Positions 16,786 to 25,072 of a DNA stretch of 64,000 nt are shown here, in pieces. Made by a program: the position numbers and the translations under genes. The notes under the pieces were generated by a model that was given only the letters and a program-made list of their open reading frames with translations, did not search any database and was not told the origin of the DNA. The DNA lies in NCBI RefSeq assembly GCF_000975095.1, contig NZ_BBRD01000001.1:2003467-2067466 (forward strand). Reading direction: 5' to 3'. Numbering within the stretch: the first letter of the stretch is position 1; every line of letters starts with the position of its first letter. This stretch comes from Demequina aestuarii (GTDB lineage Bacteria > Actinomycetota > Actinomycetes > Actinomycetales > Demequinaceae).

Positions 16786-17669
16786 GCGTTCTGCTCCTCA
16801 CGGTCGGCACGGCCGGTGCGACTGACCACCAGGCCCTGCAATGACACCGGGCTCGCCTCGAGCCCCGCCGATGCGGCGGCGCGGCGGTCGTCGTCGCTCA
16901 GCCCCGCGACGGTGACCGAGGCGATTCCGCCCAGGTTGGTGCGGTCGAGCACCTCGCGACCCACCGCGAACGCCTCGACGTCAGGCGCTCGGCCCACGAG
17001 CGTGGTCGCTGTCGCCCGCAGTTCATCCGCGTCCGCGTCGATCACGATCCTGCCGTCGTCGATGACCAGCACGCGCTGGAGCAGGTTGGCCGCCTCGTCG
17101 ATGAGGTGCGTGGAGAGGACGACGGTGCGCGGGTGCGAGGTGTAGTCCTCGAGCAGCAGATCGTAGAAGCGCTGCCGCGCCACCGCGTCGAGTCCGGCAT
17201 AGGGCTCGTCCAGGAACGTCAGCTCGGCACGCGAGGCGAGCCCGACGATCACCCCGATGGCGCTGCGCTGGCCACGCGACATCTTCTTCATCGGGCGGTC
17301 CAGCGGCGCGTCGAAGATGCGGACGAGACGCTCCGCGAATGCCGCATCCCAACGGTCGAAGAACCACGGCGCGGCACGCAGCACGTGCTTGCCCTTGAAC
17401 GCGTCCGGGTACACCTGGGACTCCTTGATGAAGCACACCCGGCGCAGCGCGGGTGCGTTCTCGACCGGGGTCTCCCCAAAGATGCGCACGTGCCCCGAGG
17501 TCGCGAACTCCTGACCAGTGAGCAGCTGCATCATGGTGGTCTTGCCGGCGCCATTGCGGCCCAGCAGCCCATGGATTCCGCCCCCCTCGAGCGAGAACGT
17601 CGCGTCGTCGACGGCGCGCACCTTCCCGAACCTCTTGCTCACACCCTCCACCTCAACGATGGCTGTCAT
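16782..17669 (-). CDS. ABC transporter ATPase (YtrB-like)
   Basis: 295-aa ATPase. Walker A is GRNGAGKTT near 37, the signature is the unusual MSRGQRSAIGVIVGLAS (SRGQR in place of SGGQ), Walker B is LTFLDEPYAGLDA, and a switch STHLIDEA follows. The SRGQ variant with a following ~100-residue regulatory tail is typical of GntR-linked ABC exporters in Gram-positives. Its 4-bp overlaps with both flanking genes imply coupled translation. Confidence 0.9.
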   Translation of the reverse strand: MTAIVEVEGVSKRFGKVRAVDDATFSLEGGGIHGLLGRNGAGKTTMMQLLTGQEFATSGHVRIFGETPVENAPALRRVCFIKESQVYPDAFKGKHVLRAAPWFFDRWDAAFAERLVRIFDAPLDRPMKKMSRGQRSAIGVIVGLASRAELTFLDEPYAGLDAVARQRFYDLLLEDYTSHPRTVVLSTHLIDEAANLLQRVLVIDDGRIVIDADADELRATATTLVGRAPDVEAFAVGREVLDRTNLGGIASVTVAGLSDDDRRAAASAGLEASPVSLQGLVVSRTGRADREEQNA

Positions 17670-18022
17670 CGCCCCATCTCCTTTCCGATCATGTCCTGCA
17701 GGTCCTTCACACTCATTCCCAGCCCCTTCGCTCGCTCCGCCACGGGGCGCACGTGCAGCTCCGCGAACTCCGCCCGCCGGTCCGCGAGGAGGCGTGCACG
17801 CGCCCCCTCCGCCACGAACATCCCGATGCCACGGCGCTTGTACAGAATCCCGGCATCCACCAGCAGGTTGACGCCCTTGAGCGCCGTGGCCGGGTTGATG
17901 CGGTGGAACTGCGCCAGCTCGTTGATCGATGGCACCTGCGACTCCTCCGGCATCGAGCCGTCGAGGATCTGGCCCTCGAGGCCGTCCGCGATCTGCAGGA
18001 AGATCGGCCGTCCGTCATCCAC
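17666..18022 (-). CDS. GntR-family regulator, YtrA subfamily
   Basis: 118-aa short GntR protein. The winged helix (PIFLQIADGLEGQI, SINELAQFHRINPATALKG) fills about 1-75, and a ~40-residue helical tail replaces a full effector domain, which defines the YtrA class. The GTG start lies 30 bp from a perfect 11-bp inverted repeat. It is the first gene of the ABC operon, so it most likely represses itself and the exporter. Confidence 0.92.
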   Translation of the reverse strand: MDDGRPIFLQIADGLEGQILDGSMPEESQVPSINELAQFHRINPATALKGVNLLVDAGILYKRRGIGMFVAEGARARLLADRRAEFAELHVRPVAERAKGLGMSVKDLQDMIGKEMGR

Positions 18023-18052
18023 CGTTGTCGCCCTCCGCTCGTCGCCATGTTC

Positions 18053-18082
18053 GTTGGTTAGTTACTTCACCAACTAACCAAC
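18053..18082 (-). promoter_or_regulatory. GntR/YtrA operator: perfect 11-bp inverted repeat
   Basis: GTTGGTTAGTT, 8-nt spacer, AACTAACCAAC. It is the only AT-rich palindrome in the intergenic space and sits directly upstream of the GntR gene. Perfect symmetry and position fit an autorepressor site. Confidence 0.75.
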
Positions 18083-18165
18083 CATGCATCGCCGGATTCG
18101 TCAACTCCGCCCGCGCATCGTCCCCTTCGCCTGGGCCGTCGCACCCGGGTCGTAGAGTGGTCGCC

Positions 18166-18768
18166 ATGGCTGACTCCCCCCTCGTCTGGATCGACTGCGA
18201 GATGACCGGGCTCGACACGACGGCCGATGCGCTCGTCGAGGTCGCCTGCCTGGTCACCGACGCTGAACTCAATGTGCTCGGCGATGGCGTTCAGGTGGTG
18301 ATCAAGCCCTCCGACGAGTCGCTCGCGCAGATGAACGACTTCGTGCGCACCATGCACGTCGAGTCGGGACTCCTCCCCGAACTCGCCGGCGGCACCACCA
18401 TGGCCGAGGCGCAGCGCATGGTGCTCGAGTACGTGCGAGCGCACGTGCCCGCCAAGGGCAAGGCACCGCTCGCCGGCAACACCGTCGGCATGGATCGCCA
18501 GTTCCTGGAGCGCGACATGCCCGAACTGATGGCCCACCTTCACTACCGGGTGGTGGACGTCAGCTCCATCAAGGAGCTGGTGCGCCGCTGGTACCCGCGT
18601 GTGTTCTTCAACTCTCCGCCCAAGACGGGCGGACACCGGGCGCTCGGGGACATCCAGGACTCGATCCGCGAACTGCGGTACTACCGCGAGACCGTGCTGG
18701 TCCCGATGCCGGGCCCCGACTCCGATGCCGCGAAGGCCGCTGCCGCACGAGTGGCACCCCAGGAGTAG
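18166..18768 (+). CDS. orn: Oligoribonuclease
   Basis: 200-aa DEDDh 3'-5' exoribonuclease that clears 2-5-nt RNAs (and linear c-di-nucleotide products). The catalytic pattern is visible: D10 and E12 in WIDCEMTGLD, GNTVGMDRQFLERDMPEL in the middle, and HRALGDIQDSIREL with the catalytic His and Asp. Length matches the family. The ATG has no SD; TAGAGT ends 7 nt before it, so the mRNA is probably leaderless. Confidence 0.96.
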   Translation: MADSPLVWIDCEMTGLDTTADALVEVACLVTDAELNVLGDGVQVVIKPSDESLAQMNDFVRTMHVESGLLPELAGGTTMAEAQRMVLEYVRAHVPAKGKAPLAGNTVGMDRQFLERDMPELMAHLHYRVVDVSSIKELVRRWYPRVFFNSPPKTGGHRALGDIQDSIRELRYYRETVLVPMPGPDSDAAKAAAARVAPQE

Positions 18769-18773
18769 CCCAC

Positions 18774-18827
18774 GCGTCGACTGACGGCACTGCGTCGACT
18801 CAGGGCGCTGCGTCGACCGGGAGCACT
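18774..18827. repeat. Three imperfect 18-bp tandem repeats
   Basis: Three units each begin GCGTCGAC and continue with a variable decamer ending in a CT-rich triplet (18774, 18792, 18810). They lie between orn and the tRNA-His promoter. No protein is encoded. Confidence 0.7.
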
Positions 18828-18871
18828 GTGGCAAGGTATGATCTTCGCTGGCTCACTTTGGTGGGCCGATG

Positions 18872-18944
18872 GTGGCTATAGCTCAGGTGGTAGAGCACCT
18901 CGTTGTGGTCGAGGGGGTCGCGGGTTCAAGTCCCGTTAGCCACC
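18872..18944 (+). tRNA. tRNA-His (anticodon GTG)
   Basis: Acceptor GTGGCTA pairs with TAGCCAC, the anticodon loop is TTGTGGT, and the discriminator is C. The extra G-1 of tRNA-His is encoded at 18871. TATGAT at 18837-18842 is a good -10 box for it. CCA is not encoded. Confidence 0.96.
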
Positions 18945-19079
18945 CGTCAGCCAGAAGGGCCGTCCCGCGAGGGGCGGCCCTTCTGCATTTGCCGGGCGGG
19001 CCCGCCTCACCCACCGCGACGGGCTATCGTTGAGCGGTCACCTACCCGCGCCGCATCGGCGCGCGGATCGGAGGAATGG

Positions 19080-19862
19080 ATGCTCGCAGCGCTCACCGGC
19101 GCAGGCCTGTCTGCGGCCGCTGGTCTCAACGCATTCATCCCGCTCGTGCTGGTGGGGGTCTTCGCCCGCTTCACCGAGTTCATCCAGCTCCCCTCGCACC
19201 TCGAGTGGCTGCAGTCCTGGCCGGCGATCATCATCTCGTTGGCGCTGCTGGTCGCGGAGCTGATCCTCGACAAGATCCCTGGTGTCGACCACGTCAACGA
19301 CCTCATCCAGACCGCCGTGCGTCCCGTGGTCGGCGGCGTGATCTTCGCCGCCACCGCCGCCTCGACCGTGGTCGACCAGTCGAACTTCTGGCAGGACAAC
19401 CCGCTGATCGCAGGACTGGTCGGCGCGGTGATCGCGCTCGCCACCCACGTCGCGAAGGCGGCGTCCCGCCCCGCCGTGAACGCCACCACCGGCGGCACCG
19501 GCGCACCGCTGGCCTCGTTCGCCGAGGACGCCATCGCCGTCGGACTCGTGCTGGTGGCGATCTTTGTGCCCGTGCTGGTGGTCTTCGTCTTCATCGTCAT
19601 GGGCATCGCCGTGTACCGCATCGTCACCACGGGCCGGAGACGGCGCCGTCACCGGGAGATGCGTCAGGCAGAGGAGCGCTTGGAGCGCGAGTCTCATGAG
19701 GCCGAGGGCGGCATGGTCGCCTGGTGGCGGTCCAAGTGGCGCGAGCCGCGACGGCTGTCGCGCTCGGCCCGCCACGCGTGGATCGAGGGCAAGGACGCCA
19801 GCGCCTCGACGCCGCACACTCCCCCGACGTCACAGAGCCCGCGCACGCCGCAGTCCCCGTAG
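19080..19862 (+). CDS. DUF4126 membrane protein
   Basis: 260 aa. The N-terminus ALTGAGLSAAAGLNAFIPLVLVG is characteristic of DUF4126. About five hydrophobic segments follow to residue ~180, then a basic, charged cytoplasmic tail (RRRRRHREMRQAEERLERE) and a Ser/Pro/Thr-rich end. The ATG is chosen because GGAGGA lies 4 nt upstream; the frame extends 5' over tRNA-His, which cannot be coding. Function is unknown. Confidence 0.85.
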   Translation: MLAALTGAGLSAAAGLNAFIPLVLVGVFARFTEFIQLPSHLEWLQSWPAIIISLALLVAELILDKIPGVDHVNDLIQTAVRPVVGGVIFAATAASTVVDQSNFWQDNPLIAGLVGAVIALATHVAKAASRPAVNATTGGTGAPLASFAEDAIAVGLVLVAIFVPVLVVFVFIVMGIAVYRIVTTGRRRRRHREMRQAEERLERESHEAEGGMVAWWRSKWREPRRLSRSARHAWIEGKDASASTPHTPPTSQSPRTPQSP

Positions 19863-19891
19863 ACCGGGCCCGCGCCTGCGCGCGGTCTCGC

Positions 19892-19914
19892 CCCCGCATC
19901 GGCCCGATGCGGGG
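19892..19914. terminator. Bidirectional terminator hairpin
   Basis: CCCCGCATC-GGCCC-GATGCGGGG, a 9-bp stem between the convergent DUF4126 and osmoprotectant ATPase genes. Confidence 0.7.
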
Positions 19915-19920
19915 CCTGGG

Positions 19921-20673
19921 CTAGTCGGCGATCGCGCCGAAGTCTGCGAGGAAGTCCTCGACGAAGTCGTTGGCCGGGCTCGTGATGACCTCGTCAGGGG
20001 TGCCGATCTGCTCGATCGCTCCTCCCTCGGAGAACACCGCGATGCGGTCCGCGAGGATCACGGCCTCGCGAATGTCGTGGGTCACCATCATCACCGTGAG
20101 GCCCAGCTGCCGCTGCAGGTCTCGGAACTCCTGCTGCAGGCTGCGGCGCCGCTGCGGGTCGACCGCGCCGAACGGCTCGTCCATCAGCAGCACGGGCGGC
20201 TCGATCGCGAGAGCGCGTGCCACGCCCACCCGCTGACGCTCTCCACCCGACAGTTCGTGGGGATACCGGGCGCCGTACGTCGAGTGCGGGAGGCCCACCA
20301 GGTCCAGCAGCTCCTCGACGCGACGCTGCTTGCGGTCCTTGTCCCAGCGCAGCAGGCTCGGCACCGTGGCGACGTTCTGCGCGACCGTCCGGTGAGGGAA
20401 CAGCCCCACGTGCTGGATCATGTAGCCGATCGATCGCCGCAGCTGCACCGCGTCCTGACTCATGATGTCCGCGCCGTCGACGGTGATGGTGCCCGACGTG
20501 GGCTCGACCAGACGGTTGACCATGCGGAGCGTGGTCGACTTGCCGCAGCCAGACGGCCCCACGAGGCACATGATCTCCCCTGGCGCGACGTCGAGGCTCA
20601 GGTCCTCGACCGCGACCGTGCCGTCGGGGTACTCCTTACGGACGTGATCGAAGGTGATGCCAGCGTGATCCAT
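19921..20673 (-). CDS. Osmoprotectant (betaine/choline) ABC importer ATPase, OpuCA/OsmV type
   Basis: 250-aa NBD. Walker A is GPSGCGKST at 39-47, the signature [15 protein letters not shown], Walker [14 protein letters not shown] and the switch MMVTHD. It is short because it lacks the C-terminal tandem CBS domains that OpuCA proteins often carry. It is divergent from the two permeases and the receptor. No SD; TAGCGT lies 6 nt before the ATG, so it is probably leaderless. Confidence 0.92.
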   Translation of the reverse strand: MDHAGITFDHVRKEYPDGTVAVEDLSLDVAPGEIMCLVGPSGCGKSTTLRMVNRLVEPTSGTITVDGADIMSQDAVQLRRSIGYMIQHVGLFPHRTVAQNVATVPSLLRWDKDRKQRRVEELLDLVGLPHSTYGARYPHELSGGERQRVGVARALAIEPPVLLMDEPFGAVDPQRRRSLQQEFRDLQRQLGLTVMMVTHDIREAVILADRIAVFSEGGAIEQIGTPDEVITSPANDFVEDFLADFGAIAD

Positions 20674-20679
20674 CCCGTC

Positions 20680-20787
20680 ACGCTACCGTGCGCGGCCGTC
20701 GCCAGCGGGGCGCGCGCCACGCGGGTGCGCGCCTTCGGCGTATTCGCCGGTGCGGTGCTCGCCACGACCGTGTGCGCCCTGTAGCGT
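20680..20787. promoter_or_regulatory. Divergent leaderless promoters of the osmoprotectant importer
   Basis: Identical TAGCGT hexamers face outward at 20685-20680 (minus, 6 nt before the ATPase ATG) and 20782-20787 (plus, 7 nt before the permease ATG). Neither gene has an SD. The shared 108-bp space would allow one regulator to control both. Confidence 0.6.
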
Positions 20788-20794
20788 CAGTGGA

Positions 20795-21460
20795 ATGGAC
20801 GCGCCCGACAATCCGTGGCTCTCCCTGGATTACCTCGAGCGCAACTGGGGCGAGGTGTCGGAGCAGCTCGTCATCCACACCACGCTGACCCTTCAGGCGC
20901 TCGCCATCGCGTTCGCCATCGCGTTCCCGCTCGCGGTGATCGCCCGCCGCGCTCCACGCCTGTCCTCCCCCATCATGGGCGTGAGCGGCGTGCTCTACAC
21001 GATCCCGTCGTTCGCACTGTTCGGCCTGCTCGCGCCGTTCACCGGGATCGGCCGCACCACCGTGCTGATCGGATTGGTCGCATACGCGCTGCTGGTGCTG
21101 GTGCGCAACATCGTGGTGGGCCTGCAGGGCGTGGATCGGGACGTGACGGACGCGGCGCGCGGCATGGGCTACACGCCCATGCGTCTGCTCCTGCAGGTGG
21201 AGCTGCCCAACGCACTGCCGTCGATCATCGCGGGACTGCGCATCGCCGCCGTCAGCACGGTCGCTCTGGTGACCGTCGGCGTGGTCGTGGGCTACGGCGG
21301 CCTGGGCCAGCTCATGTTCCGCGGGCTCCAGTCCGACTACCGCGCGCAGATCATGACGGCGACGCTGCTGTGCCTCGCGCTCGCGCTGGTGCTCGACCTG
21401 CTGCTCGCTCTCGCCGGACGGCTCGCGATGCCCTGGGCACGACGGAGGACGGCCGCATGA
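20795..21460 (+). CDS. Osmoprotectant ABC permease 1 (OpuCB/OsmW type)
   Basis: 221-aa membrane protein with about six helices and the BPD_transp_1 EAA-like loop (DAARGMGYTPMRLLLQVELPNALPSI). Length is normal for OpuCB or OpuCD. The ATG overlap (ATGA) with the next permease gives tight coupling. The ATG follows TAGCGT by 7 nt and lacks an SD. Confidence 0.92.
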   Translation: MDAPDNPWLSLDYLERNWGEVSEQLVIHTTLTLQALAIAFAIAFPLAVIARRAPRLSSPIMGVSGVLYTIPSFALFGLLAPFTGIGRTTVLIGLVAYALLVLVRNIVVGLQGVDRDVTDAARGMGYTPMRLLLQVELPNALPSIIAGLRIAAVSTVALVTVGVVVGYGGLGQLMFRGLQSDYRAQIMTATLLCLALALVLDLLLALAGRLAMPWARRRTAA

Positions 21461-22188
21461 GCACCCTCAGCGAGGCCTGGACCTATCTCACCACCGCCGA
21501 GAACTGGACCGGCGCCAACGGCATCACCACTCCGACGTTCGACGGCGGCTGGAGGTTCGCGCAGGACTCGATCATCGCGCTCACCCTCGAACACCTCTGG
21601 ATGAGCTTCGCGGCCGTCGCTCTGGCCGTCGTGGTCGCTCTTCCCCTGGGCGTGTTCCTCGGTCACGTCCGCAAGGGCGGCGCCGTCACCGTCGTGACCT
21701 CCAACGTCAGCCGCGCCGTCCCCACGCTCGCGCTGCTCACGCTCTTCGCCGCATCGGCCATCGGCTTCGGCAACAACGCCGTGATCCTCGCGGCCGCGAT
21801 CTTCGCCTTCCCCCCGATCCTGTCCAACGCGTTCACCGGCATGGCAGACGTGGACCCCGACATCCGGGAGGCGGCGCTGGGCCAGGGCATGACCCGATTC
21901 CAAGTGGCGACCCGGGTCGAGCTCCCGCTCGCCGTGCCGCTGATCGCCGCCGGGCTGCGCACCGCGGCCGTGCAGACCGTCGCGACCGTCCCGCTCGCGG
22001 CCCTCGTCGCCGGCGGTGGCATGGGCGTGATCATCAACACCGGCCTCGCCACGCAGCGCTACGGACAGGTGCTCGCCGGGGCGGTGCTGGTCGCTGCGGT
22101 GGCGCTTCTGACCGATGCAGTCATGTCACGCATCCAGCACGCCGCCACCGCCACACCACTGCGCGAGGCCGCTGCGGCGAGGGCCTGA
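21457..22188 (+). CDS. Osmoprotectant ABC permease 2 (OpuCD/OsmY type)
   Basis: 243-aa permease. It has a longer N-terminal periplasmic stretch (first ~40 residues), then about six helices and the EAA loop EAALGQGMTRFQVATRVELP. It starts inside the stop codon of permease 1. The frame is open further upstream, but that part reads through the first permease gene in another frame and is not coding. Confidence 0.92.
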   Translation: MSTLSEAWTYLTTAENWTGANGITTPTFDGGWRFAQDSIIALTLEHLWMSFAAVALAVVVALPLGVFLGHVRKGGAVTVVTSNVSRAVPTLALLTLFAASAIGFGNNAVILAAAIFAFPPILSNAFTGMADVDPDIREAALGQGMTRFQVATRVELPLAVPLIAAGLRTAAVQTVATVPLAALVAGGGMGVIINTGLATQRYGQVLAGAVLVAAVALLTDAVMSRIQHAATATPLREAAAARA

Positions 22189-22320
22189 CCCGAGCATCGG
22201 CCGCAGCGATCCTGGCACCAATGCCCCAGTGCGCTTAGCCTGGTAGAGACGTGCTGCCGGGAACAACCCGGGCGTCGCGTTGGTTGCTGACCCTGATTGA
22301 CACCTAAACGAGGAGCTCTC

Positions 22321-23322
22321 ATGCGCACCCGCAACGCCACCTTGGCGGCCCTGGCCGTCGCGTCCCTGACTCTCGCCGGTTGCAGTTCCGGCGGCAGTGA
22401 CGACCCCACCCCTGACGATTCCGCCGCCCCCACCACGGGCACCTCCGAACCCGCCACCGCCCAGGAGTGTCTCCCGGTCCCCGGCGAACAGCTCGTGGTG
22501 CTCGAGGACGACATGATGCTGCAGAACTCTGACAACATCATCCCCGCGCTCAACGCCGACGTCGCGACCGACGATGTGCTGGCGGCGCTGGACGCCGTGT
22601 CCGCCGCGCTCGACACCGAGGGCCTGATCGAGCTCAACAAGGCCGTCGACATCGACCGCCAGACCTCCGAAGAGGTCGCCGAGGCCTGGGTCGACGAGGC
22701 CGGCATCTCCGTCGAGGAGACCGGCGACGGCTCCAGCATCACGGTCGGCGCGGCCAACTTCACCGAGAACATCACGCTCGCCGAGATCTACGCCGAGATC
22801 CTCGACGACGCCGGCTACGAGACCGAGGTGCGCGAGATCGGCAATCGCGAGACGTACCTCCCCGCGCTCACCAGCGGCGAGATCGACATCGTCCCCGAGT
22901 ACGCCGCCACCTTTGCGGAGTTCCTCGACGGCGACATCGACAACGTGGTCGCCTCCGGGGACATCGCTGAGACGGTCGCGGCTCTCGAGCCCCTCGCGGA
23001 GGAGCAGGGCCTGGTCGTCGGCGCAGCCGCCGATGCGCAGGACCAGAACGCCTTCGCCGTGACGCAGGGATTCGTCGACGCGTACGGCGTCACCACGCTG
23101 TCCGAGCTCGCCGAGTCGTGCGGGCCGATCGTGCTGGGTGGGCCTCCCGAGTGCCCCGAGCGCCCGTTCTGCCAGCCGGGCCTCGAGAGCACGTATGGCC
23201 TTGAGGTGGCGGAGTTCCGCGCCCTCGACGCCGGCGGCCCGCTGAGCAAGACCGCGATCACCACCGGTGAGGTGGCCGTGGGACTGGTGTTCTCGTCGGA
23301 CGGCGCACTCGCGGCCAGCTGA
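22321..23322 (+). CDS. Osmoprotectant-binding lipoprotein with circularly permuted OpuAC-type fold
   Basis: 333-aa receptor. The signal ends at Cys21 (LAGC), followed by a Pro/Thr/Asp linker. Compared with ordinary OpuCC proteins the order is changed: the block that is normally C-terminal (LVVLEDD..., then LNKAVDID...SEEVAEAW) lies at about 57-125, before the normal N-terminal strand ITVGAANFTEN at 140-150. The chain ends at ...STYGLEV...VFSSDGALAAS, exactly where the usual protein would continue into LVVLEDD. Three Cys (SCG, PEC, PFC) may form a disulfide. SD AGGAG is 5 nt from the ATG. It probably binds betaine, choline or a related compound. Confidence 0.88.
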   Translation: MRTRNATLAALAVASLTLAGCSSGGSDDPTPDDSAAPTTGTSEPATAQECLPVPGEQLVVLEDDMMLQNSDNIIPALNADVATDDVLAALDAVSAALDTEGLIELNKAVDIDRQTSEEVAEAWVDEAGISVEETGDGSSITVGAANFTENITLAEIYAEILDDAGYETEVREIGNRETYLPALTSGEIDIVPEYAATFAEFLDGDIDNVVASGDIAETVAALEPLAEEQGLVVGAAADAQDQNAFAVTQGFVDAYGVTTLSELAESCGPIVLGGPPECPERPFCQPGLESTYGLEVAEFRALDAGGPLSKTAITTGEVAVGLVFSSDGALAAS

Positions 23323-23631
23323 CACATCGCTGAACGATAGAAGGCCCGGCCCCTGAGGGGACCGGGCCTTCTGTGCGTGGTGGTGTCTTCGCGGTTGGGA
23401 TCTACCTGGGCGGATACGGGGGCTCCGAGGGTTCTCTTCCATGGAACCTCGAGTTCCTCTCCATGGCCCCGGGCTGATGCCGCAGGGTCCATGCGAGCCT
23501 CCGTTCAGCAGCGCTGCCCAGCGTCGACGTTCAAGGGCGCGGAGTTGCCACCTGCTCAACGCCGTGACACGCGAAAAGCACCGTGGCAGACTCACGAATG
23601 GATCGCACGTTTGAGAGCCCTGGGGGAAAAC
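23323..23631. other. Intergenic region with terminator, left edge of accessory island
   Basis: It holds the terminator of the osmoprotectant receptor (23339-23372). Further on is GGAAC-CTCGA-GTTCC (23443-23457), flanked by two CCATGG hexamers, which could be an operator. No credible coding frame. Confidence 0.5.
23339..23372 (+). terminator. Rho-independent-type terminator of osmoprotectant operon
   Basis: AGAAGGCCCGG and CCGGGCCTTCT enclose a smaller CCC/GGG stem; 11-bp outer stem. It starts 17 nt after the receptor stop. Confidence 0.8.
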
Positions 23632-23910
23632 ATGGCCATTGAGATTACGCACGTGGGCTTCGGACAGGTCGGCCGCACTGAGAGCGCCATCATCCGCTAC
23701 CGGTGGAAGAGCCTCGAGGACAACGCCACCGGCGACAACGACAAGCCCAGCATGGTCAAGTGGGTTGACGAGCGAGGCGTGGCCTACGTGGGCTCAGGCG
23801 CGAACCGCGTCTCGGTGGGAACCGTGCATCCGAGCGGCGCGGAGGCGTACCTGCGCACGTACGCCGATGGAGCGTGGACGAATAACCTCCTGTCCCTCCC
23901 AACGTTCTGA
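23632..23910 (+). CDS. DUF3892-like small protein
   Basis: 92 aa, beginning MAIEITHVGFG, with the compact pattern IIRYRWKS...MVKWVDERGVAYVGSG that resembles DUF3892. No signal or membrane segment. It is the first gene of a region whose base composition is lower in G+C than the flanks. A GGGGGAAA tract upstream serves as SD. It does not overlap the CBASS genes (193-bp gap), and a link to them is only positional. Confidence 0.65.
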   Translation: MAIEITHVGFGQVGRTESAIIRYRWKSLEDNATGDNDKPSMVKWVDERGVAYVGSGANRVSVGTVHPSGAEAYLRTYADGAWTNNLLSLPTF

Positions 23911-24103
23911 CAACCGCAGACTCGGTACCAGCCGGGCGGCGAAACAAGCCGCGCACTAGGCCAGACGGCGCTGCCTCGCGTCTCGCCAACCAGCCCCGGT
24001 TGCGTGTCAGTGGCGGAGGATACGGTTGCCTGCGAGCGCTACGAGGTGCGTCAGAGGCGCCAAGTATGCAGGCGCTCGTGCGCTGAGGGAGGAGTACCTG
24101 ACA

Positions 24104-25072
24104 ATGGTGGATGAGATCGACACGGCGAACCCACAAGCGCGGCGGGTACTTGCACTCGACGGCGGCGGGATCAAGGGCGTGTTCATCGCTGCCTTCTTGG
24201 CAGAGCTCGAGCGGTGCAGCAAGAGCCGCGTGATCGACCAGTTCGACCTCATTGCAGGCACTTCCACGGGTGGGATCGTCGCGCTCGGCATTGGCTTAGG
24301 CATGTCGCCAGCAGAGATCTTGTCAATCTATGAGCGGCACGGGCCGACGATCTTTCCTCGGCGCGGCAAGCTCCGGCAGATCACCCGCGCGAAGTATGAC
24401 CCCGCACCGCTGAAGTCGGCGCTCGAGGAGGTGTTCGGCGCACGCAAACTCGGGCACAGTCTGACCCGGATGCTGATCCCGTCAATGAGCCTCAACACCG
24501 GCGAAGTCCACATCTAAAAGACCTCTCACCTAGAGCGGCTCTTCACCGACTACAACGTAGGTGTCGTTGACGTGGCAATGGCGACGTCGGCGGCACCGAC
24601 GTTCTTCCCGACATACACGAGCCAGTCTGGGGTGCCACTCATCGACGGGGGGATGTGGGCAAGCAATCCCATGGGTCCGGCGGCGGTGGAAGCTGTCGGA
24701 GTGCTCGGCTGGTCGCCGGACACAACTCGCCTGCTGTCGATCGGATGCACTCATTCGCCTTCAACCCTCAAGGACGACACCAAGCGAGGCCACGGGTACG
24801 CGTACTGGGCTGGCCGAGTCGCGGACACGTTCATGATGGGTCAGTCCTCAGCATCGCTGGGAACGGCCCAGCATCTCCTCGATCGCCACCATGTCCAACG
24901 CGTGTCCCCGACAGTCGATGCGGGGCGCTATTCGCTCGATGATGTACGTGCGATCGACTCGCTCAAGGCGCTCGCGGTCGAACATGCCCACGCTGAGGCA
25001 CCGCTCATCATCCGCGATTTCCTCACAGGAGAACGCGAACCCTTCACGCCATACAGGGAGGTCGACCAGTGA
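24104..25072 (+). pseudogene. Patatin-like phospholipase, CBASS effector type (CapV), interrupted by an in-frame stop
   Basis: The frame is open for 322 codons except for TAA at 24515-24517 (codon 138), where homologues have Tyr in a VHIYKT motif. Before the stop: oxyanion-hole motif DGGGIKG at 19-25 and nucleophile Ser54 in GTSTGG. After it: the AAPTFFP segment and the catalytic Asp181 in DGG. The stop therefore divides the Ser-Asp dyad and should abolish activity unless suppressed. GGGAGGAG precedes the ATG. The stop overlaps the next start by 4 bp (GTGA). CapV enzymes degrade phospholipids when a cyclic nucleotide binds. 24481-24540 is only 53% G+C. Confidence 0.85.

Noticed and set aside
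18903-19079. Upstream extension of the DUF4126 gene over tRNA-His
   Set aside because: It would translate tRNA sequence, while a good SD and ATG exist at 19070-19082.
20815-22188. 457-codon open frame covering both osmoprotectant permeases
   Set aside because: The part before 21457 is an alternative-frame shadow of the first permease; only 21457-22188 shows permease motifs.
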